Origin: Bipolaris cookei | Taxonomy: Eukaryota > Ascomycota > Dothideomycetes > Pleosporales > Pleosporaceae | Assembly: GCA_002286855.1 (NCBI GenBank) | Contig: NRSV01000053.1 | Location: forward strand, 124,001-188,000 | Direction: 5' to 3' | Length of the DNA stretch: 64,000 bases | Shown here: piece by piece, positions 1 through 10,535 of the stretch | Numbering within the stretch: position 1 is the first letter of the stretch | Layout of the letters: each line of letters opens with the position of its first letter | Notes under the pieces: generated by a model | Databases searched by the model: none | Told to the model about the DNA's origin: nothing | Seen by the model: the letters and a program-made list of their open reading frames with translations, nothing else | Program-made: the position numbers and the translations under genes

Positions 1-3
1 AAC

Positions 4-1066
4 ATGGCTTCACCGGATCCCAAGGAAGCATGGTCGCGTCTTCAAAACGAACTGACAAGACGAAGCGCTCGATTTGGAGGGGCGGGCGGAGGCGGACCAC
101 CGAGGGGTGTCTTTGGAGGCATCGGAGGACTGTTGCTGGTCGGTGGTGGAATTTGGATGGCAAATAATGCACTGTTCAACGGTATTTTTCTCCTTGTGCC
201 AGAGTGCACGCTCAATTCTATGATCGTGGAATGCTGACCCGCTACAGTCGATGGTGGCCACCGAGCAATTAAGTACACCCGAATTGGTGGCGTGCAGAAG
301 GAAATCTACAGTGAAGGCACCCACTTCCGCATTCCCTGGTTCGAGACCCCCATCACCTACGATGTGCGCGCCAAACCACGAAACGTCGCTTCACTCACCG
401 GCACCAAGGATTTGCAAATGGTCAACATAACTTGCCGTGTATTGTCAAGACCGCGGGTCGAGGCGCTTCCTCAGATCTACAGGACATTGGGCACGGATTA
501 TGACGAGAGGGTTCTGCCGTCTATCGTCAATGAGGTCTTGAAGAGTGTGGTAGCGCAATTCAACGCCAGCCAGCTTATTACACAGCGCGAAAACGTTAGC
601 AGGCTGGTTCGGGACAACCTCGTCAGGAGAGCCGCTCGCTTCAACATTATGCTTGACGATGTCTCACTAACAGTGAGTAGCCCTTGCCAGAACTCCCCGC
701 CAAGCCCCGCAACTTACTAACCCAACCCAGCACCTTGCCTTCTCTCCCGAGTTCACTGCTGCCGTAGAGGCCAAGCAGGTTGCCCAGCAAGAAGCCCAAC
801 GCGCCGCTTTCGTTGTTGACAAGGCCCGCCAGGAGAAGCAAGCTACCGTCGTTCGCGCCCAGGGTGAGGCCCGTTCTGCAGAGCTGATTGGTGACGCCAT
901 CAAGAAAAGCAGGAGTTACGTTGACCTACGAGAGTTTGAGAATGCAAGGAGCATTGCCAGCATTTTGCAGCAGAGCAGCAACAAGATCTACCTCGACAGC
1001 AAGGGTCTGGGTCTGGACATTAGCCAGAGTAATGCCGACAAGGAGCAGAGGGCGAACAGGAAGTAA
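4..1066 (+). CDS. PHB2: Prohibitin-2 (mitochondrial inner-membrane prohibitin complex subunit)
   Basis: Prohibitin-2 forms ring complexes with prohibitin-1 in the mitochondrial inner membrane, acting as a scaffold and regulator of the m-AAA protease. Three exons are read: 4–181, 248–672 and 731–1066. Introns are 182–247 (GTATTT…CTACAG) and 673–730 (GTGAGT…ACCCAG, with an ACTAAC branch site). The spliced protein is about 312 aa. A glycine-rich N-terminus leads into one membrane anchor (GGLLLVGGGIW). The SPFH/band-7 domain follows, with the junction NALFN–VDGGHRAIKYTRIGG restored across intron 1, then a coiled-coil region (AAVEAKQVAQQEAQRAAFVV) and the family C-terminus (IYLDSKGLGLDI). The start lies only 3 bases from the window edge, so the promoter is outside and an extra upstream exon cannot be excluded. 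The gene converges with the ubiquitin–eS31 gene downstream. Confidence 0.93.
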
Positions 1067-1768
1067 GAGGATGATACAACAAGAACGATGGACCCCTAAC
1101 TCTTCTTCGCGCATTATGATCATGTATAACTACCCTTAGGGAAAAAGCGAGGTGCAAGCGTGCAAATGCGTGGCTTTCCACTCATGTCTAAATAACAAAA
1201 TATTCTGACTTCACTCATTACTGTGTCAGTGAATTAACTTGCTGAATACCAAACTTGATTTTTTATTCTCATCCTTGAGAACATTTGCACATTTCTCTTC
1301 GATTTTTTGATGATTGTATAAATCATTCGTGAGTGCACTAGCTGAAGCATATGCTCCAATGACAGTAAAGTAACGGATCAGTGTTGAAACACATCCACCC
1401 AAAAATAGGTCATTCGTCTGGAAGACGCCATGGCAACAGGTAACCGACAACACCCGCTTAATTAGTAATACTATCAGGTTATCAGCAATCAGCCCACTGG
1501 TCCTAGCGTCACCAATACGGGCTTTCATTCCACCAAGCACGGACAACCATATTAGCGAATAGATTATATACCTGACGTCAGTGGGGGCAAGACAATATGA
1601 GCATTCACATATAGAAAAATTGACTGTTCATCTGGTCCATGATAAGTTTTTTTGATTGATTGATGGTACATGTCCGACAATGCGGTGGAACTTATTCAGC
1701 TCCTCCCAGCCATGCCATGATGCCATAACTCGTTATCGATCGTGTCGCGTACCCCGGTGGTGGCGCGC
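1067..1768. other. Convergent intergenic region, no gene seen
   Basis: This is 3'-flanking sequence between prohibitin-2 and the ubiquitin–eS31 gene. It is moderately AT-rich from about 1140 to 1690. A 106-codon frame on the minus strand (1226–1546) shows no recognisable motif or splice context and is probably spurious. No RNA gene or repeat is visible. Confidence 0.6.
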
Positions 1769-2348
<580 letters not shown>

Positions 2349-3039
2349 GGCGGCCTAAGCAATCGTGTCGTGATTGCTTTCCTCAGCGTGATGCAGAAAG
2401 GGTGTGAAAAGAAAAAGTCGGCGGGAAAGTGCTCGAGCGGATGAAATTCGTGTGGATCTCGTAAGCGAGCACGGCGGGCAGCCGAAGAGATCCGTGCGTG
2501 ATGCAGATCGAAAAGCACGTGATTATGTCCAGGCATGGTGGATACACTAGCGCCAGCCTCGGCCATGGGCGGCTAGCCGTCGCTGGGGTGACGGATATGC
2601 CAGCGATTGTTGTGTCCTGACCTCATACGGTAATACTCAGCTGTCCCCGCCTGCGCTACTTTTATTATCCTCCACTTTACTCTCCATCTTCTGCACCCAC
2701 ACTTTCTTCATCTCTAGTATCAATTGCTTTAGCGACTGACACTAAAACACTTCTTTGTCTTCAGACCTAGTTGCACAGGCTTCGGCCCATTACTTACTTG
2801 ACGCAGGCTACTGGGAGATTGCATCTGTACTGAGGATACCATAAGGACACCGACCGCCCGGCGGAGCGCCGCTTGCACTGCGTGAGGTACGTTTTGATAT
2901 CCATATGTTCTAACGTCCAAGTTTGCGTACTCGACACCGCGACTTCAAAGTAACATGACCATTAACATGCATCAGTTTCGGACCCAATAGGACTTCCCCC
3001 ATCCTCGAGAACCGACTCCGGACTCGACCTGCATAAGAT
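2349..3039. promoter_or_regulatory. Shared divergent upstream region of eS31 and the Ace2/Swi5-like gene
   Basis: About 690 bp separate the two divergent start codons. A pyrimidine-rich tract (about 2655–2715) precedes the downstream gene and looks like a fungal transcription-start region. Candidate 5'-UTR splice donors (for example GTACGT near 2887) are present but unproven. I cannot assign specific operators. Confidence 0.45.
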
Positions 3040-5061
3040 ATGCTGTCCACAAATATGCCAGCCGGCATCCAGCGCCAACGAATTCAGCATCGTCGACAAC
3101 ACTCGACACCAACTGCTTTCGACGCGCCTACAGTACGCTCATCGCCTGCTAAAACACGACGATCACACCGGACCGGCATGAGCTTGGATCTACGCGGCCT
3201 CAACCTAGACTCCATCCATGCCGCGCGACAAGCCCAATACCAGGAATACGCCCAACGACCAGGACCCTTCGACATCCCCTCCTTCCAGCAGGAAGATAGT
3301 ACGGTAAGTAATACTAACAATCTAGGACAATCATCACAGCATTCTATGCAAGTAGCGCAGACGCACAGACAGCCCCAGCCGGGCCCCCAGGACACCTTCT
3401 TGGAATCCCCAGTACAGATCACTTCATCAACACCACGGACTCCCTCAAGGTTAACCCGTGTGCAATCTCCCACGCAGCTTCCTTCTTCCCCCTCCAAACC
3501 CCCAACTGAACAGCAATTGAAAGAACTCCACGAGCACATTCAGTCTGTGTATGGCTCATGTGGACAAGTCTTCATCAACATTCTACCTACTCCCACTGCG
3601 ACCCCACAAAAGCCAGCGCAGTTGCCTAGCCATGAATCTTTCAGTCAAAACGGTCTCTCAGCTGCCTTTACTGGCATGAATGACATCAATCTCGAGCCGA
3701 CCTCAAAAGCCATGACATTCGACTTTGAGAACCCAGAAGTGGACCTTGGTTACGACTCATCTTCGTACTACACCTCGGACGCCTTGTCGCCATCACCCAT
3801 CTCTTCGCCACGACAAAAGCCTGCTCAATCCATCTTGGAGAACATCGAAGAGAACCAAGAGATGGTTTTCGCGCAATCACACGGCTTGTTGCCTACTCCC
3901 CAAAGCGCAGTGTCCATTAACAGCTTGCAAACACCCATCGAACCGTTTGCGCCCTCTCAAATGTTCAACGACCTGGATGTGGACGCTAGCTACGAGTACA
4001 CTGGTATCGCGCCCGAAGAAGTTCAAAGATACATCAGCGAGCAAGATGCGACAACCGGCAAGTGGACATGCCTCTACCAAGGCTGCGGCAAGGTCTTTGG
4101 ACGAAGGGAAAACATTCGATCGCATATCCAAACACATCTTGGTGACCGCCAGTTCAAGTGCAACGGATGCGGTAAGTGTTTCGTTCGACAACATGACCTG
4201 AAGCGCCACGCAAAGATCCACTCTGGCAACAAGCCATACAAGTGCCCGTGCGGTGCAGGATTTGCACGACAAGACGCTCTTACGCGCCATCGCCAGCGTG
4301 GCATGTGTGTCGGTGGATTTCCTGATGCAGTTCGTCGACAGGCCAAGCGTGGCCGACCGAAGAAGAATCGGCCAGATATGGAGCAGCGCGTCGACAAGGC
4401 CTGCAGAACGCGACGTGCCCTGGTGTCAGCACCTTCATCATCAGCTGGTTCGCCAACCTCGGATGCTCGGTCTCCTTCACCGCTAGTTGGCTTTGAACCA
4501 GCTCAATCACAAGATCTCCCTCAGCTGCTTTCGGGCTCACAGAGCTATAATGATTCCATGCACTCTTCTGTAGATCCTTTCAGGTCAGTTCCTCTACCAA
4601 TCTTGTCATCGTCCAAATCTGACAAACAATATAGCTTTAAGACCTCATCAAGCCCTTATCCCGAAGATGCTGGCCTCTCCCAGTCGAGCTTTGGCTCAAC
4701 TTCCTACGCCAACGATTCTGCGTCTATGAACATTCTTCAACAACTCTCTCAGCACTCTCATACACCCCCAATGTCGCCTGCTGATGTGCGCCCAAATTCT
4801 GCTGGGTCGCCAAACGACTCACATGCGCCCGTCCAGCCTAGTCCCTTGAAAGCAACGTCATCACCTTCGCGGTCATCGGTCCAGTCAAGTCAGTTCACAA
4901 CACCACCAACCTCACCGATCAACTCCAAGGACAATCTGGACGAGCTCTTCGACAGTATGCCAGATACTTCCTACTCGCAGTTTGATCTTGAGATGAAGGC
5001 AATGAGCGACTTTACTTCTCTAGACTCGTCGGCGTACGACCTTTTGGACTTTACTGTGTAG
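3040..5061 (+). CDS. Swi5/Ace2-type C2H2 zinc-finger transcription factor
   Basis: The 673-aa protein has a DNA-binding module resembling yeast Swi5/Ace2, cell-cycle/cell-separation regulators. Three consecutive zinc fingers lie at about residues 343–422: CLYQGCGKVFGRRENIRSH, then CNGCGKCFVRQHDLKRH, then a compact CPCGAGFARQDALTRH followed by GMC. A basic AT-hook-like segment (KRGRPKKN, about residue 435) follows, as in Ace2/Swi5. The rest is Ser/Pro/Gln-rich and probably disordered, with many S/T-P sites that could be CDK targets (inference). The start is the first ATG of the open frame. An in-frame candidate intron (3304–3360) lies near the N-terminus. Orthology to Swi5 versus Ace2 cannot be separated here, so no symbol is given. 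Confidence 0.88.
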   Translation: MLSTNMPAGIQRQRIQHRRQHSTPTAFDAPTVRSSPAKTRRSHRTGMSLDLRGLNLDSIHAARQAQYQEYAQRPGPFDIPSFQQEDSTVSNTNNLGQSSQHSMQVAQTHRQPQPGPQDTFLESPVQITSSTPRTPSRLTRVQSPTQLPSSPSKPPTEQQLKELHEHIQSVYGSCGQVFINILPTPTATPQKPAQLPSHESFSQNGLSAAFTGMNDINLEPTSKAMTFDFENPEVDLGYDSSSYYTSDALSPSPISSPRQKPAQSILENIEENQEMVFAQSHGLLPTPQSAVSINSLQTPIEPFAPSQMFNDLDVDASYEYTGIAPEEVQRYISEQDATTGKWTCLYQGCGKVFGRRENIRSHIQTHLGDRQFKCNGCGKCFVRQHDLKRHAKIHSGNKPYKCPCGAGFARQDALTRHRQRGMCVGGFPDAVRRQAKRGRPKKNRPDMEQRVDKACRTRRALVSAPSSSAGSPTSDARSPSPLVGFEPAQSQDLPQLLSGSQSYNDSMHSSVDPFRSVPLPILSSSKSDKQYSFKTSSSPYPEDAGLSQSSFGSTSYANDSASMNILQQLSQHSHTPPMSPADVRPNSAGSPNDSHAPVQPSPLKATSSPSRSSVQSSQFTTPPTSPINSKDNLDELFDSMPDTSYSQFDLEMKAMSDFTSLDSSAYDLLDFTV

Positions 5062-5585
5062 AACATTCTTCCTATGTGAAGACATGTGCGAGGCTGTATG
5101 ATATTGTTTTGGAATGTTACGAACGTATAATGACTTGGCGTTCGTTTAATCTCTGGGAGATGGTCCGACGCATTTCTTTCGAACTCATGGGACGGGTTCT
5201 CAGGATCTTGGCACTGTCAAGAGCTCTTTTTTATGAAAGAAACATGTTTCGCTTCTTCTGCTGCCATTGTAGGGACCGTAGGGTGTAGGATTACGCTCCT
5301 TTGTTCGGCATATTTGTTTTTTAAAAAGGCGTATACGGTTGGGATATCTGACGGTTGAACGCGTGAATAAGTGCACGATGTCTGCCAGCGACATATCTCA
5401 ATGACAGACGAGTGCCTCCGTAGCAATGCGACAACGTTTGGATGCTTTTCAATTGAACCTCATCTAATTCTTCCATACATCTCTCCCAAGACCATGCAAG
5501 TGATTGAACAAACAAAATAAGCAAAATGGAGATATCTAGTGTTTGGTGCCGTCATTGTGGAAACACGAATGCCTTGGGTCAGCTT
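5062..5585. other. Intergenic region up to the Tc1/mariner insertion
   Basis: This is 3'-flanking sequence of the zinc-finger gene. Short frames on both strands have no recognisable content. No RNA gene or repeat is seen before the left inverted repeat at 5586. Confidence 0.6.
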
Positions 5586-5616
5586 GTACGGAGCTGCCTT
5601 TCAAAAGTTCTGTCTG
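5586..5616 (+). repeat. Left terminal inverted repeat of the Tc1/mariner element
   Basis: It begins GTACGGAGCTGCC and ends GTTCTGTCTG. Its reverse complement recurs at 7032–7062 with one mismatch at the ninth base. Confidence 0.93.
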
Positions 5617-7059
5617 ACGCTAATTTCGGCGCTTCGGCACAACTCTTCTTGGCGCAACTCCCACCTTTGAGCTGAGCTGATGATCAGTCGTAGTCATCTA
5701 TCTACTATGGCTCCTAACACTGATTCTTACACCCGTACCTTAATTGTAACGTTGAAGTCACCTCCTGTTGGCAAGTCAACGTCACAGATCTCAGAGCTGA
5801 CTGGCGTCCATCCTCGTACAGTTGATCGTATCTATAGTAGAGCTATCGCTGCTGGCTTTGAGCCAAACGTTCTCCCTCTTAAGATCCTCCCACACCACGT
5901 TCAGGATGCCCCTCGCTCTGGTAGACCTGCTAAGCAGATAGAGGAGATGAAGGAGCAGATATTTCAACAAGTACGACGCGATAGATATGGATGAGAGAAG
6001 ACCTGTGCTGACCTTGCTGGTGGGCTCAGTCTCCAAGGAGTCGAAATCTCTGCCTCTACCGTCTGGAGGGTATTGAGAGAAGCGGGATACAAGAAGACCA
6101 AGCCAACGAGGAAGCTTGGGTTGACACAGGAGATGAGGAGTGCTCGTCTTAAGTGGGCGATTGACCACAAAGACTGGACGTTGGAGGACTGGAAGAATGT
6201 TATCTGGACAGACGAGACGTCCGTGGTGATCAACCACCGACGTGGGGGCTATAAGATCTGGAGAAAGGCAGATGAGAGAGTAGTCAAGAGCTGTATCCGT
6301 GAGAGGTGGAAGGGATACTCTGAGTTCATGTTCTGGGGCTGCTTCTCGTACGACAAGAAAGGTCCATGCCATGTCTACCAGCCAGAGACGAAGGTAGAGA
6401 GAGAGAGTATGCTGCTCTTCGGATTGAGCAGGCTGAACGCCGAGCTTGAGCCTCTACAGAGAGAGGAATGGGAGCTGTCAGAGTCTATGAGGTGGACAGG
6501 GCTACGCAACAAGCGTAGTAGGAAACCTCAATGGAGATGGACAAAGAAGACAGGCAAGCTAGTGCGTAAGTCTGGAGGTGGCATAGACTGGTGGAGATAT
6601 CAGACCTGCGTTCTGATCCCAAAGCTGATTTCTTTCGCTAAAGAGTGCCTCCAAGGTAGACCTCAGACTGTTGTCATGGAAGATAAGGCACCTAGCCACG
6701 CCCACCACTATCAGAGTGTGATCTACCGCCTACACGACGTTGAGAGACTGCTCTGGTGTGGTAACTCGCCAGACTGTAACTGTATTGAGCCATGCTGGTT
6801 CTATATGAATAGAGAGACTACGAAGAAAGGAGCTCCACAGTCAAGGACTGAGGCAGTTAGAATCTGGCAGAAATGCTGGAGAGACCTCTCGCAACTTAAG
6901 ATCCAAGCTTGGATTGAGCGAATTCTTGTACATATTCAAAAGATAATTGAGCTACAAGGTGGCAATGAGTACATAGAGGGGAGAGACAAGCCTCGGCTAA
7001 GGCGGCTGTACTTCGGCTAGATTGTTCTTGACAGACAGAACTTTTGAAAGGCACCTCCG
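5589..7059 (+). mobile_element. Tc1/mariner-type DNA transposon, nearly intact
   Basis: A 1.47-kb element is bounded by 31-bp inverted repeats at 5586–5616 and 7032–7062 that match at 30 of 31 positions (single C/G mismatch). TA dinucleotides sit exactly at both edges (5587–5588 and 7060–7061), as expected for TA target duplication. One transposase frame fills the interior. The near-perfect ends and a single coding lesion suggest recent activity or recent insertion. Confidence 0.92.
5680..7020 (+). pseudogene. Tc1/mariner (DD34E) transposase with one internal stop
   Basis: The frame is 447 codons, interrupted by a single in-frame TGA at 5992–5994 (after RRDRYG). Reading resumes in the same frame with EKTCADLAGG, so this is one base change and not a frameshift. 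The N-terminal part carries a helix-turn-helix (STSQISELTGVHPRTVDRIY). The catalytic triad reads as D in WTDETS, D in VVMEDKAPSH and E in NCIEPCW, with 34 residues between the second D and the E. The start may be 5680 or the better-placed ATG at 5707 (MAPNTDS). The stop most simply derives from an Arg codon (CGA to TGA), which is not the preferred RIP context. Without the stop the enzyme would look complete, so the copy may be mobilisable in trans. Confidence 0.9.
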
Positions 7060-7062
7060 TAC
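7032..7062 (-). repeat. Right terminal inverted repeat of the Tc1/mariner element
   Basis: On the minus strand it reads GTACGGAGGTGCC to GTTCTGTCTG. Homology stops immediately inside the repeat, so the terminal repeats are about 31 bp including the TA. Confidence 0.93.
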
Positions 7063-7090
7063 AGTACTAACTCAAAAGTCTGTTTGCACT

Positions 7091-8390
7091 AGCGTCTGGG
7101 CGCACCAACACCACTTTTTTGCCCAACTTCAACACCGTGCAACTCCACCAAACCATGTTCGATTTTTAAATTAAGATAAGATAATTACTGCTGCGGTTGC
7201 TAGTGTTTTTTCTAGTACCCATTTGCCTGTATTAAGGCCCGGATTCGTTGCGGCATACTCAAGATTAGACTAGCTATCAGAGTATCTGGTATTGCAAACG
7301 ATGCCTCCACCAACCCATTTTCAAATGCCTCCCACTCCTCGGCCGAGCTGTCCATGGTATCAAACTCGGGATGGAGATCATGGAGTTTCTTTTTTAGTGC
7401 CTACCAGAGGTGCTCAATGGGGTTGAGGTCCGGTGAATACGGTGGCCAGTCCATCGTCGCAACGCGGTGATCCTCCAGCCAGTCTCTCGAGTGAGTAGCA
7501 GTATGGATGGGTGCGTTATCCTGCATAAACCACTCCCCGGGACTATAGTTATCCAATATACCTTCCTCTAACGCTTGTATATAACTCCGGGCGGTATAAC
7601 TACATCTATTAGCAGATGCGTCGCGGGTCATGATTACTAGAGGGCTACGCCCAATCTGACCCCCCGCAGACATCCAAATCGCGCCCCAGACCATCCGAGC
7701 AGGTTGTCGATGAGTAGAAACAGGCTCTATCATCTCTTTGGACCATTTTTGGGCTGGTAATCTCCATACCCATTGGGTGTTGCGGCCAGATCCACGGGCG
7801 ATACTACACTCGTCACTGAACTTGACGACAGTATCACCATCCCAAGAGAAGTTACACCAACGCTGCGCAAACTAGTGACGAATTTTGGGTACAGGACTAC
7901 TAATAAATGGTCTGCGCTTCGATCTGAACTTGTGGTAGCTCTCTTCATCAAGTACTCGTTGAATTGTACTCCGAGAAATGGTGGGTTGGTCGTGTTGGGT
8001 ATCCTAGAAGCCCGCCTCGCGTACGAGAGCGCTGTACTCAATTTTTGGCTCCCGTTTTACAATTCGTAACAGTCGGCGATGATCTCTACTAGTTAATTTA
8101 GGTGGGCGGCCCATCCGATCGCGCCGTGTTGTAGTAGAGTCGGTTTTCCGTTTATGGATAACTTTCTGTACTGCGCGTCGCGAGCAGCCGAGCGCGTCAG
8201 CGATTTCCGCAATGCCGCATCCACCCTCCACTTGTGCTAAAATAAAAATACGTTGCGCTTCTGATAATTCACCATTAGGCATTCAATTGTTCGAAATTTT
8301 GGTAGAAAAAGATGCCATTTTGATGTAGTTACGTGGTGTTGAAGAAGATGGAGCTCTGCAGCTCCCTTGTGGTTGGGGTGGGCCCGTGCT
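7091..8390 (-). mobile_element. Degenerate Tc1/mariner-type element
   Basis: A second element lies about 30 bp from the first. Imperfect inverted ends are visible: the segment near 7126–7151 (CTTCAACACC…CACCAAA) resembles the reverse complement of about 8320–8345 (CTTCAACACC…CATCAAA). They match at about 21 of 26 positions, and most differences are transitions. Weaker similarity extends outwards to about 7091 and 8390. The exact edges and target duplication are not resolved. Confidence 0.65.
7212..8282 (-). pseudogene. Decayed Tc1/mariner transposase
   Basis: From MPNGELSEAQRIFI at 8282 one minus-strand frame runs to about 7212 with three in-frame stops and no frameshift. The stops are TAG at 8004–8006, 7872–7874 and 7401–7403. 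An HTH (IAEIADALGCSRRAVQKVI) and a second basic HTH segment come first. The catalytic region follows: D in FSDECS, D in WFMQDNAPIH and E in the SPDLNPIEHLW signature. All three stops are TAG, as expected from CAG or TGG codons hit by C-to-T (CpA) changes on one strand or the other. That pattern suggests repeat-induced point mutation but does not prove it. The sequence differs clearly from the neighbouring transposase, so it is a different family. Confidence 0.85.
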
Positions 8391-8881
8391 TACGCGAATG
8401 AACTTCTGATAGGTGACTGTACGTAGTACTTGACGTCATGACATATGATCGTGCATAGGCGCGTCATGCCAATCTCCTTTCTTCGCATCCAACCTTTCTA
8501 ATATCGTTCAGTTTCAGATCGATGGCCCTAACATCGCGTAGTGAAAGCCACTAGATAAGATGAGCCACTCGTGTCCATTTCCGGTGCCGCTGCTCACCCC
8601 TCGACCGATCGTACCTGAAGATTAGCACCATGTCTATGATGTCGATGCAGGGGCCAAACAAAGCCATGATGGTATGTCATCCCGTTTTAGGAAATTCGAT
8701 GAGGTCGGTGACAGAAAACAACGGTGATGTAAGAGCATGGTTCTGTAGGATACAGAGGAGGTTGGGAATCGAGGTATACATGTTTGTACTGTCAGTTGTC
8801 TTGTACAGGAGCACAATCTCATCATTCTACAGTACACACTCCAAAGCCTTCAAATTCTTCAGATTCTACTTACTGTATAAC
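8391..8881. other. Intergenic/upstream region of the kinase-like gene
   Basis: No independent gene is seen. The frame of the downstream gene stays open back to an ATG at 8630 in good context (CACCATGT). The 84 extra residues look non-conserved and hydrophobic/basic, so they are treated here as probable 5' leader. Confidence 0.5.
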
Positions 8882-10354
8882 ATGACACAATCTGATACCA
8901 ACACCAAAGCTCATACATTACACTTTTCTTATGACGAAGATGACAGCTCTGCCCTGACGACTCTCATCAATGATGTCCGCTTCCATATCATCGTTGATCC
9001 AAAGGAACTGAAAAAGTCCCGCGAGAAGCCATTGTATTACGAATACCTTGACAAGATATCAGCACTTCGTGAGGCAGAAGAAAGGGAAGAAGAGTTGGCC
9101 GAAGAGCAACAAACCAGACTCCATGGTAGCAAGGCGAAAAGCAAGAACAAGGGCAGAGAGGGCTCGGAGGGCTCAGAGGGCTCAGATGGTAAAGACAGTG
9201 GTGTCGATGTCACAGCAGACGGTGATGATGATGAATATGTAGAGGGCAATGAGGAGGAGGTCGGAGAAGACCTAGACCAAGATTCAGCCAGTGCAGGCTT
9301 GGAACTGCGAAACTGGATACTTGGAGCACTTGCAGACATCACGAAAACTGACGCTCCACCAAACCGCGAACCAGAGGAATCCACTTTGTACGAATGGTAT
9401 CATGGCCCAACATACTTCTACAATATGCAAATCACCAACGGAGAGCTATCCCCTGAACTCCTCGAGACAACCCCAGAACTCGAGGCAAAAATTGAAGCCC
9501 TCGTCCCCCGCCTAAAAATGCCAAAATACATCCAAAACTACAACCTCCCCTGGTTCAACCCCAACGACCTAACCGTCCAATCCGAAGTCAGCATGCCACC
9601 CCCCGCGCACCCAGGCCAAGTCATTCATAAAAAGACGGGCGCAGTATACTTCTTCAAGCCTGTCGTCCCCGAGCAACCCGACTCCGTCAAACGCGAAATC
9701 CACATCCTACGCAAACTCGAAACCCTAAATCTCGACATCAAATTCCCCCACCTCCTCGGCTTCGTCTCCCTCGGCACCAGCAAAACCCAAGTAATGGGCA
9801 TGTTGCTCCAAAATATCCGCTACCCAACGCCCTTGACCAAGCTCTTGCGCTCCAGCGTCGACGCGGGTGCGCGCGCAGAGTGGAGTCGCAAAAGTGAAGC
9901 TTACATCAAAACACTGCATGAGCATGGGATTGTATGGGGTGATGCTAAGGCGGATAATTTCATGGTGGACGCGGAGTCTGAGCTGTGGATTATTGATTTT
10001 GGGGGGAGTTATACGGAGGGATGGGTTGATCCTGAGATCAGTGAGACGGTGGAGGGTGATCGGATGGGATTGGAGAAGATACAGATGGCGTTAAGAGATC
10101 CCGAGGGGGGGACTGTGGAGTTGGGGATTGGCAGTGATAGCGAGGAGGACGAGGAGGAGGGGGTGGGAGAGGAGAAGGTGTCTGAGAGTAGTGTGGTGAG
10201 GGAGACGGCGAGTACGTTGTTTGTTACGGAAAAGTCGGCGGGAGAGGAAGTTACGAGGGAGGAGAAGAGGAAGAGGGCGGAGAGTGAGGTTAGAGAGGGG
10301 ATGGTGGAGGATGAGAGTGCGAGGAAGAGGAGGAAGAGTGATACCCCGGCTTAA
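8882..10354 (+). CDS. Protein kinase-like domain protein with acidic, low-complexity segments
   Basis: The 490-aa protein is probably intracellular. The N-terminal third is acidic and Glu/Ser/Gly-rich with short tandem GSEGSEGSEG. The C-terminal half has a degenerate kinase fold: a possible ATP-binding lysine in TGAVYFFKPV, a catalytic-loop equivalent GIVWGDAKADNFMV (Asp kept, HRD form lost) and a metal-binding IIDFGGSYTEGW. This layout is common in fungal proteins annotated loosely as kinase-like, and activity or substrates cannot be predicted. The tail is Glu-rich and ends with basic clusters (EEKRKR, ARKRRK) suggesting nuclear import. The start at 8882 (MTQSDTNTKAH) is preferred; 8630 would add 84 residues. 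Base usage shifts from AC-rich to G-rich after about 9940. Confidence 0.7.
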   Translation: MTQSDTNTKAHTLHFSYDEDDSSALTTLINDVRFHIIVDPKELKKSREKPLYYEYLDKISALREAEEREEELAEEQQTRLHGSKAKSKNKGREGSEGSEGSDGKDSGVDVTADGDDDEYVEGNEEEVGEDLDQDSASAGLELRNWILGALADITKTDAPPNREPEESTLYEWYHGPTYFYNMQITNGELSPELLETTPELEAKIEALVPRLKMPKYIQNYNLPWFNPNDLTVQSEVSMPPPAHPGQVIHKKTGAVYFFKPVVPEQPDSVKREIHILRKLETLNLDIKFPHLLGFVSLGTSKTQVMGMLLQNIRYPTPLTKLLRSSVDAGARAEWSRKSEAYIKTLHEHGIVWGDAKADNFMVDAESELWIIDFGGSYTEGWVDPEISETVEGDRMGLEKIQMALRDPEGGTVELGIGSDSEEDEEEGVGEEKVSESSVVRETASTLFVTEKSAGEEVTREEKRKRAESEVREGMVEDESARKRRKSDTPA

Positions 10355-10535
10355 TAATATCTTTCTCTTGTAGTGTATTGCAAATAGACTTTGTATTCTC
10401 CTCATATATCTTTGTCTCTTTATTTTAATAATTTTGTATATACCCAGATCGTCACGGCTCTATGGTATATTTAGATATACATATCCACAAATCACGTATC
10501 AGCTAGCCAAATACCGTCCTGTCAGGGGCTGAGCC

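Noticed and set aside
3725..4290. Overlapping frames within the zinc-finger gene on both strands
   Set aside because: Shadows of the real frame, which contains the three intact zinc fingers.
8630..8881. N-terminal extension of the kinase-like protein
   Set aside because: Open and in frame with a fair start context, but the sequence looks like translated leader. The ATG at 8882 precedes recognisable protein-like composition. Left as an alternative.
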